Under the pieces are notes generated by a model. It was not told the origin of the DNA. It saw nothing but the letters and a program-made list of their open reading frames with translations, and made no database searches. A DNA stretch of 64,000 nt, from positions 15,959,183 through 16,023,182 of the forward strand of contig JASXTE010000002.1 in the NCBI GenBank assembly GCA_030280995.1. Reading direction: 5' to 3'. The translations under genes and the position numbers were made by a program. Of this stretch, positions 43,803 to 55,296 are shown one piece after another; the stretch's first letter is position 1; every line of letters begins with the position of its first letter. This DNA comes from Hemileia vastatrix. Taxonomy: Eukaryota > Basidiomycota > Pucciniomycetes > Pucciniales > Zaghouaniaceae.

Positions 43803-45210
43803 AGGGGGTGTCAGTTCTGGCAAATCCGCACTTAACTTAAGTGTGGATTTCAAACCAAATTAGCAATTAAATTTTGCAAAAAAGTCACTTATTTCAAAAA
43901 TGGGTGTCAGTTATGACCTCAAATCAGACCTTTTCTTTCTCACCTACTTCTCGCCACACATTCCCCTTGTTAGCTTGTGCTTCATAGATCATGTTCTCAC
44001 TATTTGTTTTCCAATTGAAACATTGTTATCTGACCAATGGTAAGTTTTTTTTACTTCTTTTTTTTCAGAATTTCTTCTTTTTCTCTTTTTCTTCTTGATC
44101 ATTTAGGTGTGTTTTTTGTTTTAATTTTGGTAAATTTTTCCACCTCTCATGCAACCACTCACACCACTGCCACCACCTTCTCTCTCACTACCACTGCCAC
44201 CACCTCCTCCTCCTCCTCGCTCACTACCACCACCACCATCTCACTCACTACCACTACCACCACCTCCTCCTCCTCCTCGCTCACTACCACCACCACCTTC
44301 TCACTCACTACCACTACCACCACCTCCACCTCCTCACTCACCACCACCACCACCACCACCTTGCTCATTACCACCACCACCTCCTCCTTGCTCGCTACCA
44401 CTACTACTACCACCACCACCACTCATACAGCCATCACCAGCTTGCTCACCCCCTCAACTATCTCACCCACCACCGCAACCAGCTTTCTCACCACTACAAC
44501 CACCTTTCTCACCACCAGATACAGCATAAAGAAAAAGATAAATGATAATTTCACTATACAACTGTGGAAAAAAGTGCACTAGCCTAATTAACTATCAAAA
44601 AATAATAATAATGTCCTTATAGTTAAGAAAATGGCTGTACATGCTCTAAAATTGTAGCTAGTTGAGAGCAAATGAACTTCAGAAGCTTGAGATACTTCTA
44701 AAATCCTCTTTTTTGAAATTTGAAATATACTAAAATATTTGAGACATGAGCAAGCAAATTTGGTGACTTGATCATTAGTGTTTTGTACATAAGGAGTAAG
44801 AAATTTCACTCCTTCCTTTTTTTGTGCAGTTAGTTTTGGGTGTTTGAGATGTTTGGTTGCTTATAAATCAATCATGAGTGAGGGGAAAAGGGTGTAATCA
44901 AGAGAGGGAGTGGAGTGAAAGATGGGAGTGAATTAATGAGCAGAGAGGAGTGAGAGGAAGAGGGGAATTGAAAGGGGAGGGATGATAGGAGCTGCAAGTA
45001 GAGAATGTAACAAAAGGAATGGAGAGGTAGTGGGAGGTGAGAGAGAGGGAGAGTAGTGAGAATTGTGAAACCAGCACTTTTGGTTCAGAAAGTGCGAATT
45101 TGAGTGAAATAAGTGACTTATTTCATTTTGAGATCCACCAGTGCTGGGGCTAGTGTGTTTCGGAAATCTGCACTTAAATAAGTGCGGATTTGCCAGAACT
45201 GACACCCCCT
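43803..45210. mobile_element. non-autonomous TIR DNA transposon (1408 bp) in A3 gag
   Basis: Terminal inverted repeats of over 30 bp begin AGGGGGTGTCAGTTCTGG at both ends. The 3-bp flank ATT is duplicated (43800-43802, 45211-45213). Excision in mind restores the family gag reading SLED. Subterminal CACTTA and AAGTGCGGA blocks repeat at both ends. No transposase frame was found. The 3-bp duplication points to a PIF/Harbinger or CACTA-like mechanism, but the GGGGGTGTC tip does not decide between them. Confidence 0.85.
44150..44520. repeat. CCACCA/CTCCTC microsatellite inside the 1408-bp element
   Basis: Imperfect CCACCA, CTACCA and CTCCTC repeats for about 370 bp. All three plus-strand frames and the reverse are open only because the repeat lacks stops, giving Thr/Ser-, Pro- or Val-rich translations. 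Not a gene. Confidence 0.85.
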
Positions 45211-46115
45211 ATTGGAGGACTTCATGAAACTCCTAGTTAAAACCCTCACTAATACTGCCTCATCTGAAGGATCTAAATTCAAAACTGCTTTGATGAAATC
45301 TCCAGAAAAGTTTGATGGAGAGCATCCTGAAAGATTGTGTCCCTTCTTGTAGACATGCAAGCTACTATTCTACAATGACCCTCAAACCTTTAGTATGGAT
45401 TGCTCCAAAGTCATTTATGCCTCTTCTTACTAATCAGGAAAGTTTTCACAGTTGTTTGAGCAGACCTTACTTACTCATTTATAATTGGGAGAAGTTAGAG
45501 GATCAACTTTTTCCATTGTTTGGTGACCCCAATGAAACTGACAACGTGGAGATCAAACTTGATTTAATTCACATGAGTGATAATGGTAAAGCTTCTGAGT
45601 ATATCTCAAATTTTAAGGATTTACAAACTTTAGTTGGTTGGAATGATTCTTCCCTCAAATATTATTTCAAAAAGGGACTTCCTTCAAGGATTCTGGACCA
45701 ATCAAATCTTCATGGGAAAAAAATGTAGAGTTTGATGGACTTAATGGATAGGACCCTTGAGCTTGATTGGGTGCATCAATGACAACTTCACCAAAGGTGT
45801 AATGCACAAAAATCTGATGGTTCAAATTTCAAATCTGGGCCTTCTTTGAAAAACCATTCCAAACCAACCCAATTGACCCAATCCAAACCCATTCAGAAGG
45901 GAAAGGAAATGTTTAAACCTAAAAGCTCGACTCCTGGAAATATCAGTAAGGTACTGGATCCAAAGGGGGAACTAAAGGAAGCTTAAAGGAAAAGACAGGC
46001 AGATAATGGGTTATGTATGTATTGTGGGGGATAAAACCAAGTTAAAAGATTGTGCAAAATTTAAGGAAAGGGAAGGTAAAAGCTCAAATTCAAAAAACTA
46101 GAGAATAGTTTACTT

Positions 46116-47192
46116 GTGTGCAAAGCAAACTCTTTTATTTCTCCCAGTGCACAGAACCTCCATGTCTTAAGGACTGGAGTTTCCATTAACCGTTTGAGAT
46201 TTATTCTTTTTAAGGAGTATATACCCTTCAGTTGTCTCATTGACTCTGGAGCTTCAATTTCATTTATCAGTTTATCTTTTTCCAAAAAACTTAAGCTTAA
46301 ATTTGCTGATACCAATCGAATTTCAATTTATTTGGTTGAATCAGAGGAACACAAGTATTGGGTTAGTAAAAAAGTTTTATGGGTTTTCAACTTTCTGAAT
46401 TTTCCCTCCTTTAAGTGGGAATTAAAAATCTTGGATGCCCCAAGTATGGAGGATACCATTCTTGGCCATGACTTTTTAACACATTCACTACACAATATAG
46501 GGGGTGGACTTGCTAGAAAGTCTTCAACCTGAACTCAGATGGGATTCTGTTGGAACTCAGACTGAACTTATACTGAACCCATACTGAACTCTACTTGAAC
46601 ACCCACCTAAAAATTTTTGGCTGGGTGGTGTTCATCCCTGATTGTATGACTCCTTTGTAAATAGCTCTATGTGTGTTCAATCTGGGTTGTGTTTGGGTCC
46701 AAGGTTGCAGACTTGCTAGCAAGTCCACCCCCCATATGGTGTGGTGATTGGAATCCTGACATTAATTGGTCAGAGGGATTGATCACCCCTTGTTCTTAGT
46801 ATATTTCTGATTCTTCAATGCAAGTCAACAGGGAGTTAAACAACCCATATGACCCTTTCCTGCTAGAGTACGTATCTCTGCTAGATGATTTGCAACCATC
46901 TGATTCTTCCATAAATGAGCATTTGGCTAACCTTTCTAGCTTGGTTACTTCACTCAAAGAGGTTTTCAACAGCCTTGAGGTAAACAATTCTTGCTCTCTA
47001 AACTCAGGTCTACCCTCAAAAGACTCCTTTGATAATGAAGAGGTTGACCAAATCAATATTCAAGCCTTTAAATCAACTCTACCGGAAGTATATCTTGACT
47101 TCCTCAATGTATTTTCAATCTGTAAGGCCAACAAGCTACCACCTCATCGACTTTACAATCATCAAATAGAGTTAGTAGGTCCAGCACCTTAG
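46116..47192 (+). pseudogene. aspartic protease and linker (A3), split by a MITE
   Basis: SCLIDSGASISFIS carries the active site (about 46230-46270); YWVSKKVLWVFNFLNFP and DTILGHDFLTH follow up to 46485. After the MITE the reading continues WNPDINW and the linker MQVNRELNN (46818). The linker frame runs to 47192 and includes the start of the RT region (PHRLYNHQIELVGPAP). Confidence 0.8.
46486..46746. mobile_element. CACTA-type MITE (261 bp) in A3 protease
   Basis: Ends CACTACACAATATAGGGGGT at left and its near-perfect inverse at right (CACCACACCATATGGGGGGT read on minus). ATT is duplicated on both sides (46483-46485, 46747-46749). Removing it rejoins the codons THWNP. The left subterminal region (GAACTCAGA repeated) and the right (GGTCCAAGGTTGC) match the 4.2-kb element at 55297-59494, so it is probably an internal-deletion derivative. 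Confidence 0.9.
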
Positions 47193-47934
47193 GCAGTTCC
47201 TTTCTACTCCCTATCAAAGGATGAATCTCAAGCTCTTTGATACTACATTGGAGAGAATGTGGAAAAGGGTTTCATTTGAGCCAGTAAATCCCCGACTGGC
47301 TCTCCAGTTCTTTTTGTCAACAAAAAGGATGGAAGTCTTAGGTTGTGCATTGATTATAGAAAAATTAATGCAGTTACTAAGAAGAATGCATATCCAGCTC
47401 CTCCTATGTCTTTACTCCTTAATTTGTTTAGTGGTGCTAATTACTTCTCTAAAATTTATTTAAGAGGCACTTACAACCTTATACATATTGCTTAAGTCCA
47501 TGAACCTTTAACGGAAACGTGTACTAGGTTTGGTAGTTTTGAATATTTGGTTATTCCTTTTGGGTTATGCAACGCACCCTCAAATTTTCAAACTTTTGTA
47601 AATAATATTTTTCATGATGTTGTTGAAAAATTTGTTGTCATCTATCAAGATGATATTTTAATTTTTGAAGACCCTCGAGAAACATATTGAACATGTCCAA
47701 CAGGTTCTTAATTGTCTTCAAGATCATGGTCTCTACACCAAGCACACTAAGTGCAAATTCCACCTAAAGTGTATTGACTTTCTAGGATTCACATTATCCA
47801 CTGACAGCCTTGTCATGGTTGATAGGAAAGTTAAAAAAATATTGGAATGGCCAGAGCCAAAATCTGTAAAACCTTTACAAGGGTTTTTAGGTTTTGAAAA
47901 TTTCTATACAAGATTTATTAAAGATTACTCTTAA
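47193..47934 (+). pseudogene. reverse transcriptase (A3)
   Basis: Palm fragments in shifting frames: the FKNAYPAPPM-like block near 47385, RFGSFEYLVIPFGLCNAPS near 47530, and an active site reading IYQDDILIF near 47640, so the Leu of YLDD is Gln. The thumb (47665-47934) is open: HGLYTKHTKCKFHLKCIDFL and LQGFLGFENFYTRFIKDYS. Non-functional. Confidence 0.8.
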
Positions 47935-49357
47935 ACTATTAAAAATCTCACTTCTCTTCTTAGAAAAGATATTCCTTTTTGTTTTCACAGATAGAGCATG
48001 AAAGGAATTTGAAGCATTGAAGTCTGCGTTCACCACAGCTCCAAATCTTCAATATTTTGATCTTTCTGCTTTGACAATTTTCAAGACAGATGCTAGTGAT
48101 TATGCTATTGCAGAGGTATATCCCAATTAAATCCTGAAAAAAACTGTTTCATCCTTTTGCATTCAAATCAGGCAAATTTCTTGCAGCAGGGTTAAATTAC
48201 GAAATTCATGATAAAGAATTACTTGCTATTATTCATTGTCTTAAAAAATGGTGCTCTTTTCTTCTCAGTCTTAATACTCCCTTTCAAATTTTAATGAATC
48301 ATAATTCTTTAAAATACTTTATGTCTTCCAAAGTCTTGATGTGACATCAAGCCAGATGGGCTGAGTTCTTATCTGAATTTCTTGTACTATTACCTATTGT
48401 CCTGCGAAAAATTGCATAGTTCCAGACATATTGTCACTTTGGGACAATGTTTATCCAGAGTGGGGGGAGGAATTTGCTAACAAGAACCTAGTGAATGTCA
48501 AATCAATGTTAACAACTCATCAACTCAAACAATTCATAATCCACTATCCAACATTCAAGAAGCTCAAGCAAAAGATGATTATTGTGTGGGGATTAAAGAC
48601 AAAATACTCTCAAGGCAAGGGGCCAAAAGATTCAGTATCAAATCAGGTCTATTAGTCTTCATAGGTAGAGTAGTTGTCCCCATTGATAAGGGTTTTAAAA
48701 TTATGGATTTTCAATAGTAGATATGATTCTCCATTGGCTGGTCATTTTGGGGTTGATAAAACCTAACAGAAAATAGTGAGGGATTACATCTGGCCAGGAA
48801 TGACTAGAGAAATAAAGGCCTATATTAAAGCCTGTTATGAATTTAATAGGAACAAGGTACCTCAACATAGGAATTATGGGTTTCTTCAACCACTTCCAAT
48901 TCCCTCTAAACCTTGTAAATCAATTTCAATGGATTTTGTTTCTCAACTACCTCCATCAGATAATTTTGATAGTATATTAGTTATAGTCAATAGATTTTCT
49001 AAAATTTCTATTTTCATTAAAACTGTTACTACTGCGACAGAAGAGAATTTAGCAAAATTATTTCTAGAACACAAATTTTCTAAACAAGGATTACCCAATG
49101 ATATTATTTCAGATAGGGGTTCTTTTTTTGTCTCTACTTTCTGGACTCAATTATGTCAACAGTTAAATATTACGAGGAATCTTTCTACTGCTTATAATCC
49201 TGAAACCGATGGGCAAACAGAAAGAGTAAATCAAACCCTCAAACAATATCTTCAAATGTATGTTAATTATCAACAAGACAATTGGACCACATGTTTACCA
49301 TTGGCCGAATTGGCTAAAAAACTAAACACATTCTTTGACAAAACAATATCCCTTTGA
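47935..49357 (+). pseudogene. RNase H and integrase core (A3)
   Basis: RNase H pieces occur near 48085 (TDASDYAIAEV), 48205-48250 (NYEIHDKELLAIIHCLKKW) and 48430. The integrase frame 48776-49357 is open and keeps SMDFVSQLPPS, ISDRGSFF and QTERVNQ, i.e. all three catalytic residues. The first Cys of the CxxC pair is present (ACYEF), the second is Phe. Broken after LPLAELA. Confidence 0.8.
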
Positions 49358-49974
49358 AACTATCTATGGACAACATCCTTGATTCAATCTTATTCATGTA
49401 GGAATAAATCATCCTGTAAAACATTATCTTCAAAAAATTTCATGACTTCAAGGCAAACTTCAATCTAACTTGGAAGAGGCAAATCAAAGGTATACAGAAC
49501 AGGCTCACAAACAGTGAAAATATGCTCCACTCTTTAAACCAGGCAACAAAGTATGGCTCGATGCAAAAAATATTCAATTAAATAAACCATCTAGGAAACT
49601 ATCTGATAAACACTTTGTTCCATTTGAAATTGATTCTGAAATCTCAAAAAATGCATTTTGACTCAAGCTACCTCCAAAGTGGCAATCAATTCATCTTGTT
49701 TTTCATGTATCTCTCTTGGAACTGGCTTGAGAATATAACAAGGTAAGAACCATCATCCTCCGGAACCGGTTGAAGTAGAAGATCATCTAGAGTGGGAAGT
49801 AAGCTGGATTCTTGATTCAAGAAGCTGCAAAGGGAAACTTCAATACCTCATGGAATGGGAAGACTACCTCAATGATACTAATAAAACATGCTGGGAACCA
49901 GCCATTAACGTTTCTAATGCTCCTGAACTTATCAAATCTTTTCAATTAAAATATCCTTCAAAACATAAACCTTA
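49358..49974 (+). pseudogene. integrase tail and chromodomain (A3)
   Basis: Fragments match the A1 tail: FKPGNKVWLDAKNI near 49540, LPPKWQSIHLVFHVSLLELA near 49670 and the chromodomain at about 49780-49920 (EWEVSWILDS, YLMEWEDYLND, CWEP). Stops and a frameshift near 49735. The stop at 49972 matches the KP end of A1 and A2. A CTTTT-rich spacer of 270 bp follows. Confidence 0.75.
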
Positions 49975-50244
49975 AATTCTTTCATTCTTTCTTTCTCTTT
50001 TCTGTTTCTTTTCTTTCTTTTCTTCTCTCTTTTCTTTCCTTTTATAAAAAACTTAAATCTTATCATCCTCAACATATATTTCAATTTTAAAACTTAAAAC
50101 TTCATAATCATTTAAATATTAAATTCTTTTATCTATTCTTTTTCATTTTCTAATTTCTGTATCTTTCTTTGAACTTAATTTAAAAAAATATTCAAAAATA
50201 AAAAACTATATACAAAAAATAAAATATTTTTTTCCTTTTATATG

Positions 50245-51271
50245 TTAATTTCTTCTTTTTTTTAAAATTATCTTTTCTTCCAACTTTCTTTGAATCAATT
50301 CCTTAATCTTCTCCATGACTTGTTGAATTCCCGTTTGACTCTTTTCAAAAACTTCATTAACTTCCGCAAACACCACATCCCCAATGTCCAACAACTCTTT
50401 GGCTATATCATACAATGCCAAATCTACAATCTTCGCAACCTTGTCACATATACCCTTGACAAATGAAATTTGATGAGTGTGGCATGGTTTCTTGGACCAT
50501 AGTTGATACAAGGCTTTGACCATCAAGTCAACGTCCTTGGCACTCAAAAGATTATTTTCAACTGGCTGTTTGACCTAAGCAGAAACTTCAGGGACTGGTC
50601 TGCTGGTCAATGCTATGGGAATCTCCTCTGTTTTCTCCACCCCCTAAACAACAACAAAAAAATAGATAATCAGTTGCCTTTGAAGTGATAAGAATTTAAT
50701 CAAAACACACTTATTCAAAATTCAGGATTAACTTTGAGGAACAAGGGTTTCTTCTCCACCACCTCTACCTCTTCTTCATCATCATCCTCAATGATTATTC
50801 AACATCTCTTTGACATGGAAGACTCCTCCTTTACTTTCTCTTCAGCACCTGTGATACCCTTGTCCACTTTTTCCTCTATTATCTTTTGCTTTCCTGAGGC
50901 TACATCTGTAGCCCAGTCAGCTATCTCCAACCTCTTCTCCTGACTAAGCCCCTCCAACTCATCCACTTCCAATTCACTAGTTGTAGGCACGTCCCATATG
51001 TCTTCAACAATGGCCTTTGAGTCAGCAATTGAACAAAATTTAGTGGAGGTAAACAGCTCAGTGTTATCATTGAGGGCCAATGCGGTAAAAGTCACTTGAC
51101 ACCATTTACAAAACTTGCACTTCTTGTGAGGACCTCAGGACGCCGTACTTTCCACAAAAAATAGGTCCATAGCCACACAGTCTGTGCAAGGAGTCTTGAA
51201 TTTCCTATTGGGTATCCCCCATCAGCTCGAGGGTGAGGGGGCATAGGGGTTGGGTTGGTATGTTCAGGCAT
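50245..51271 (-). pseudogene. antisense Zn(II)2Cys6-like gene carried by family A (A3 copy)
   Basis: From ATG 51271: MPEHTNPTPMPPHPRADGG, matching A2's start. A frameshift follows. The cluster is recognisable as PCTDC...KKCKFCKWCQ at about 51205-51100, with the third and sixth Cys replaced by Phe and a TGA between. Next come the VEDIWDV block, an acidic stretch (EDDDEEEVE), an apparent intron ending TTGTTTAG near 50646, and a second exon with WSKKP, KELLDIGDVV and a Lys/Glu-rich helical C-terminus ending KKRRN at 50245. The second exon aligns well with A2, showing that the antisense gene is a stable component of family A. Decayed here. Confidence 0.65.
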
Positions 51272-51391
51272 TATAATTAAAATGAATAAAGAAAAACATT
51301 TTTTAATATATACAAGCGGTAGATGATAGTAAAAGGTGAATAATGAAGTTTTCTCATGCTCAACAGAGTTCGTGTTTTATACCCAGGCATC

Positions 51392-52179
51392 TGTCACATG
51401 CCATGTGACACTCAAAGAAAAAGTACCTCAATTACACCACTATTCAAGCCTAACTCCTAGCAATACACAAAAAGCAATATTGTAAAGATTAAATTCTATT
51501 GTGTTCTCAAATTAGCTGCGCTATTCAAACTATAAAGAATCCTAAATTTAAATATGCTTATACTTTTCAAACATAAGCAATCTACATGCACTATAGTGCT
51601 AAAGGTGAGGCAATATTGAAAAGGGGTAATTGTGGGTCTGAGGGTAATTAGGAGGTCTGGGAATTAGGAACAGGAAAGAAGGATTATAAGGTTAGATTAA
51701 TTAGTAATTGGGAACTCCATTGGATTAAATGTGTCTGTGAGAAATATTGTAGCTGGTTGGTTAATGGCTCAGTGCGAGGAGGAATAGGATATAAAAAGGG
51801 GGTAACTTTGGTTTGACTTTCTCTAGAATTAAATTATAGAATATATTTGTGATAGTAGTTAAATCCTTATTAGGCTATTATTATATTTGTACTTCTCTCT
51901 CTTAATAATCAATTTTATTAAAATCCTAAATACTTAAATATTCCCTTTGATTATTAAGTTCCAACCCTTTGTGAGATTCACCATAATAGTTAGTGTCCCT
52001 ACAATATACACTAATTATTCCTCAAAGAATATTAGGAACCATTCTTGGTTACTCAGTTCTATCTTAAAATCACTTCCTCAAAGTAATCATCTGTGCTTCA
52101 AAGTTGTAATTTCCCTCATCCTTTTATCTCACTTACTTTGGGATCATTCTTGACCTTATGCATAGGATGTCAGGTGACA
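51392..52179 (+). repeat. 3' LTR of A3 (788 bp)
   Basis: Starts TGTCACATGCCATGTGACAC, a nearly perfect palindrome, and ends GGTGACA. TATAAA at 51790-51795; the RNA-start block AGAATTAAATTATA is at 51825-51838, 35 bp later. It is preceded by TTTTATACCCAGGCATC, the same border sequence as A2. It was used to define LTR ends for the family. Confidence 0.9.
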
Positions 52180-52296
52180 TTAATCCTGCAAAGATCACAG
52201 GCAGCTCTTCCAGGAAGACCAGGGTTAGAAATCAGACAAGGAACCTGGTTTTTGGCACAAAGTTCACATGGGACAGCAAGGTTGTTCGATGACATA
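52180..52296 (-). pseudogene. N-terminal fragment of the antisense Zn2Cys6-like gene (B4)
   Basis: Thirty-nine codons from ATG 52296: MSSNNLAVPCELCAKNQVPC, then 12 residues, then CDLC. The first five Cys of the cluster are present with the same spacing as B1; the sixth is cut off by the A3 LTR. Most differences from the B1 protein are conservative, which suggests the protein was once under selection. Confidence 0.75.
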
Positions 52297-52869
52297 TTGA
52301 TGATGATATAGATTTAGAATATAAAAAGGTGGAAATATTCAGGACCAGTTAAGGCAGTTGGTTGAAGAGGATGAAGAGAGGATGACTATGTGTTTGATCA
52401 ATTATGCAAATTTAAAGAATGGGGACAATGTTGTAATCAAAAGTTTTGTAGGGCACTCAAGTTTATTATAAAAGTATTTTTGGGGGATGATTACTGAGAT
52501 TTTAAATTGCAATCTAATTTTAAGATGGATATATTTAGAAGAATGAGTACTAAAAGTGGTTAAAAGGGCTTAATTTTATGAGTCAAGATTTAACAAATAA
52601 ATATCAGACATGAAATGCAAGTATAGGTATAAAAAGTTCATGGAAATCAAAGTCATAAGTCTCAAGAACCTTTGGAAATATTTGTGGAATTATTACTATT
52701 TTTCTACTATTTTTGGTTATTTTTTATTTTTCATAATTTGCTTAACTTTGATAGTTTTTTCTAGGTGTATAGGGCTTCACAGATAACAAAAATTAAAATG
52801 CATTATAAAGGAGAATTAAAAATATCATCTATAATTTTTCTATATTTTTTATTAATATTTTTAAGGTTC

Positions 52870-52995
52870 TAATTGAGTCTGGAAGTCCGTACAAGCTCCG
52901 TACAAACTCCAGTGATCTCCGGACAAGCTCTGGACAAGCTCTGGAATGCTCCAGTTAGAGAAAGTAGGGAACATGACATACTATGTATATAAAGC
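52870..52995 (+). promoter_or_regulatory. U3 promoter of the B4 LTR
   Basis: Repeated CTCCG/CTCCGGAC/GCTCTGGA units (52885-52945) lead to ATGTATATAAAGCC, with TATATAAAG at about 52983-52991. Same layout as B1, with several CGG triplets decayed to CTG or CTC. Confidence 0.55.
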
Positions 52996-53522
52996 CTATA
53001 GACTTGAAACTATAGATATAGAGACATATACATAGATACAGAGAGCAACCAACCACAACAATTTATATTATTACATTTATTATTATTTTACATAATAATT
53101 TATAAAACTGTAATACCCTTAAAAATATAACACTTTCACATAAAATTTTATTAAATTCAATAATAATCATATATATTAACTTATAGGGTACTATTATAAA
53201 GGTCTCATCACCAGGGATCTGATTTAAACAACTAAATCAATTAAAAAAAAGGCTTCATTAAAACATATTTTTCAATCATTTATATAACTTTTCTGAATAC
53301 AGCTTCACTGTTGTGTGTCTCAACCTCATTATAAAGATCACTGTTTCAACATCTCAATGCCTTTAATAAAAAATATCTTATTGCTTATTTCTTATAAATT
53401 AGAGGTTATAGCTTAGTTAATTGTGAACTCTTATTTTACTTAAAGGGACAGTGTTTTCTTCTGTTTATCCAACTCCCTTGGATTCTGCTTACAGCAAGGC
53501 AGCTGTAAGAGTCTTTCTACAC

Positions 53523-53948
53523 TAAGAAGATAAGGAAGGAATAAAAATCAACCTGAATAAATAGTTAAAAAAGTAGAAAATTAAAAGATAATTAAAAAGA
53601 GACTCCTTGCTAAATAAAAGCAAGTTGAGTATCTACTAAGGTTTAAAAATAATTCAAGTGAATATGACCAGTGGATTCCTTAAAATGAAATCTCTGATCT
53701 TAAAAAACTCTTGACTAAATTTAAACCTAACTAATACTGTAAAATATAGTATATTTAATATAGAAATGCTTAAAAGAATTTCTATCCACTCCTTGCTTAT
53801 TAATTAAAATGTCTTAGCATTTTTTTATTGTTTTTTGGGTGAGGGAGTTTCAGCCTAGGGATCCCCAGGACTGAGTATTTCATATGCTTAAAATCAGATA
53901 ATATTAGTTGAAATAAGATTTTAAGTTAATATTATCACTGAAAAAACT
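53523..53948. other. unassigned AT-rich DNA
   Basis: No gene and no repeat I can name. Lies between the B4 LTR end and a MITE. Confidence 0.4.
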
Positions 53949-54130
53949 AAGTGGCACCTGCTAGCAGGTGCCTATCCCTTTATTCATTTTTGATTTAAGA
54001 GTAAATTTGATTTAATATTTTGCAAGCTAGTGTGCTCATTTTTTAATCCAGTCTTTCCAGAAGAGTTACAGTTGAGCTGAAATTCATTTAAATCAAATAT
54101 AGGGATTGGCACTTGCTATCAGCACCAATT
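53949..54130. mobile_element. MITE with palindromic tips (about 182 bp)
   Basis: Left tip GGCACCTGCTAGCAGGTGCC is a perfect 20-bp palindrome followed by TATCCCT; the right tip is its decayed inverse (AGGGATTGGCACTTGC...CAGCACC). TTTGATTTAA occurs inside both arms. No clear target duplication was found, so the ends are approximate. Confidence 0.55.
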
Positions 54131-55296
54131 TTTTTTTCTGGTGTATGGTTATAATACTTATATATGTGGTTATTATGCTTATATATATATTTATTACATT
54201 ATTAAGTGACTTATATATTTTTGAAATGCTTATCAATAGCCCCAAAATACTTATTAAGGTGCCAATGTATTCATAATATACTTATCTTAAGTAATACTAG
54301 GTAATTATAGACACGCATAAGCTTAAATGTATACATAACCCTCATATTCAGTGAAATATGCAGTTATATTATGTATATATAGGCCTATATGTGAGTTTAA
54401 CTGTCTAAATAGCTTATAAGCTTTTTTTTCTGTTTATTTTAGGTCATATGGATGTATTCAATGGACTCACTATGCCTACACAAGCATAAACAACATCTTC
54501 AGGTGCATATATCCAGTTTGGACATTTTAATCTGCTTCCTTTGATGGATTTTCATGTATTTATGGGTTGGGATATGATAACTGGGTTAATATGAATTCTT
54601 GGGGATGTTATTGGGTGCTTGTGAAGTTGATTTGTTTCCTTTATATGCTTTGGGTTTCATTCTATACTCTTTGGATGAGTTATTTTACCTGTTTCTTTAT
54701 GGTATCCACTTTTATCCATTTTCTCTATTTATGGTATGGGTGTATGATATCATTAATTGTGATTAAGGGTCCTTAATGGAGATTTTGTGTTGAAACTGCT
54801 TGAAGTGGAAGGAATGGGGAGGTGATTAGCCCTCACATTTCTGTCATTGTTGGGGATAACAGTGACATCATCTGGATTGAAGGTCTGTGCACTCCAGTGG
54901 ATTATTGTATAAGTAAGGGAGGATTTTATGGGTTTTTGGACATCACTTACTTACTACACATCAAATACACATTATTAAACAATTATTAAGATATAAATAT
55001 ATTTTTAAAAGCCCTTATAAATTGATATTATCTTTATATTAGCTATAACTATATTATATTAGCCTATTTTCCACCACTATTCCACACCAATCCAAATATT
55101 GTGAGTTAAAATTGAGCATAACTGTTTTTTTAGTTTTTCCCTGAGGTTAAATCTATAAATAATTTAATGTAAATTAGTAGGACCATTAATATTTACTATA
55201 TAATTATACTTAAATACTAGCATACACTGACAAATAATGTCCATCCAAGGCTCATTTTCTCTATCCTTGAAATCTTGAGAGAATAAATGTCACAAA
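54131..55296. other. unassigned AT-rich DNA
   Basis: TATA/CTTATA-rich sequence, then less simple sequence (54430-54960). A 69-codon hydrophobic frame at 54567-54776 has no recognisable start context or relatives. Nothing else supported. Confidence 0.4.

Larger units (their letters stand above)
43540..46110 (+). pseudogene. gag (A3), split by a DNA transposon
   Basis: ATG at 43540 (MAPVQRTTTRA). The N-terminal part runs to GPNAS at 43800 and has a TAA in SSEED-GED. After the 1408-bp insertion it resumes LEDFMKLLVKTL at 45211. Capsid fragments follow in two frames (NWEKLEDQLFPLFGDPNETD and MSDNGKASEYISNF at 45478-45728). The knuckle near 46010 starts CMYCGG, but the frame shifts and the His is not in place. 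Confidence 0.8.
42877..52179 (+). mobile_element. Ty3/gypsy chromodomain retrotransposon, family A copy 3 (A3)
   Basis: Plus strand: 5' LTR (internally deleted), primer site, gag split by a 1408-bp DNA element, protease split by a 261-bp MITE, RT, RNase H, integrase, chromodomain, short spacer, antisense Zn2Cys6-like gene and a full 3' LTR. CpG is nearly absent and stops are many, so it is the oldest A copy. Its left flank is B2 gag and its right flank is the antisense gene of a different B element, so the two flanks do not come from one target. Confidence 0.9.
52180..53522 (+). mobile_element. 3' end of a family B element (B4)
   Basis: Contains a 5' fragment of the antisense Zn2Cys6-like gene and a complete-looking B LTR (about 52430-53522) ending CTTTCTACA. 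Gag, pol and the motif array are absent, having been replaced by A3. The LTR is homologous to those of B1 and B2, including the AATTGAGTCTGGAAGTCCG region and the end CTGCTTACAGCAAGGCAGC. Confidence 0.75.

Noticed and set aside
44037..44582. Long overlapping open frames (Thr/Ser-rich, Pro-rich, Val-rich) on both strands
   Set aside because: They are translations of a CCACCA microsatellite inside a DNA transposon; every frame is open because the repeat has no stops.
54567..54776. 69-codon hydrophobic frame that could be a small membrane protein
   Set aside because: Composition follows the TG-rich local sequence, and there is no start context, relative or neighbour to support it.
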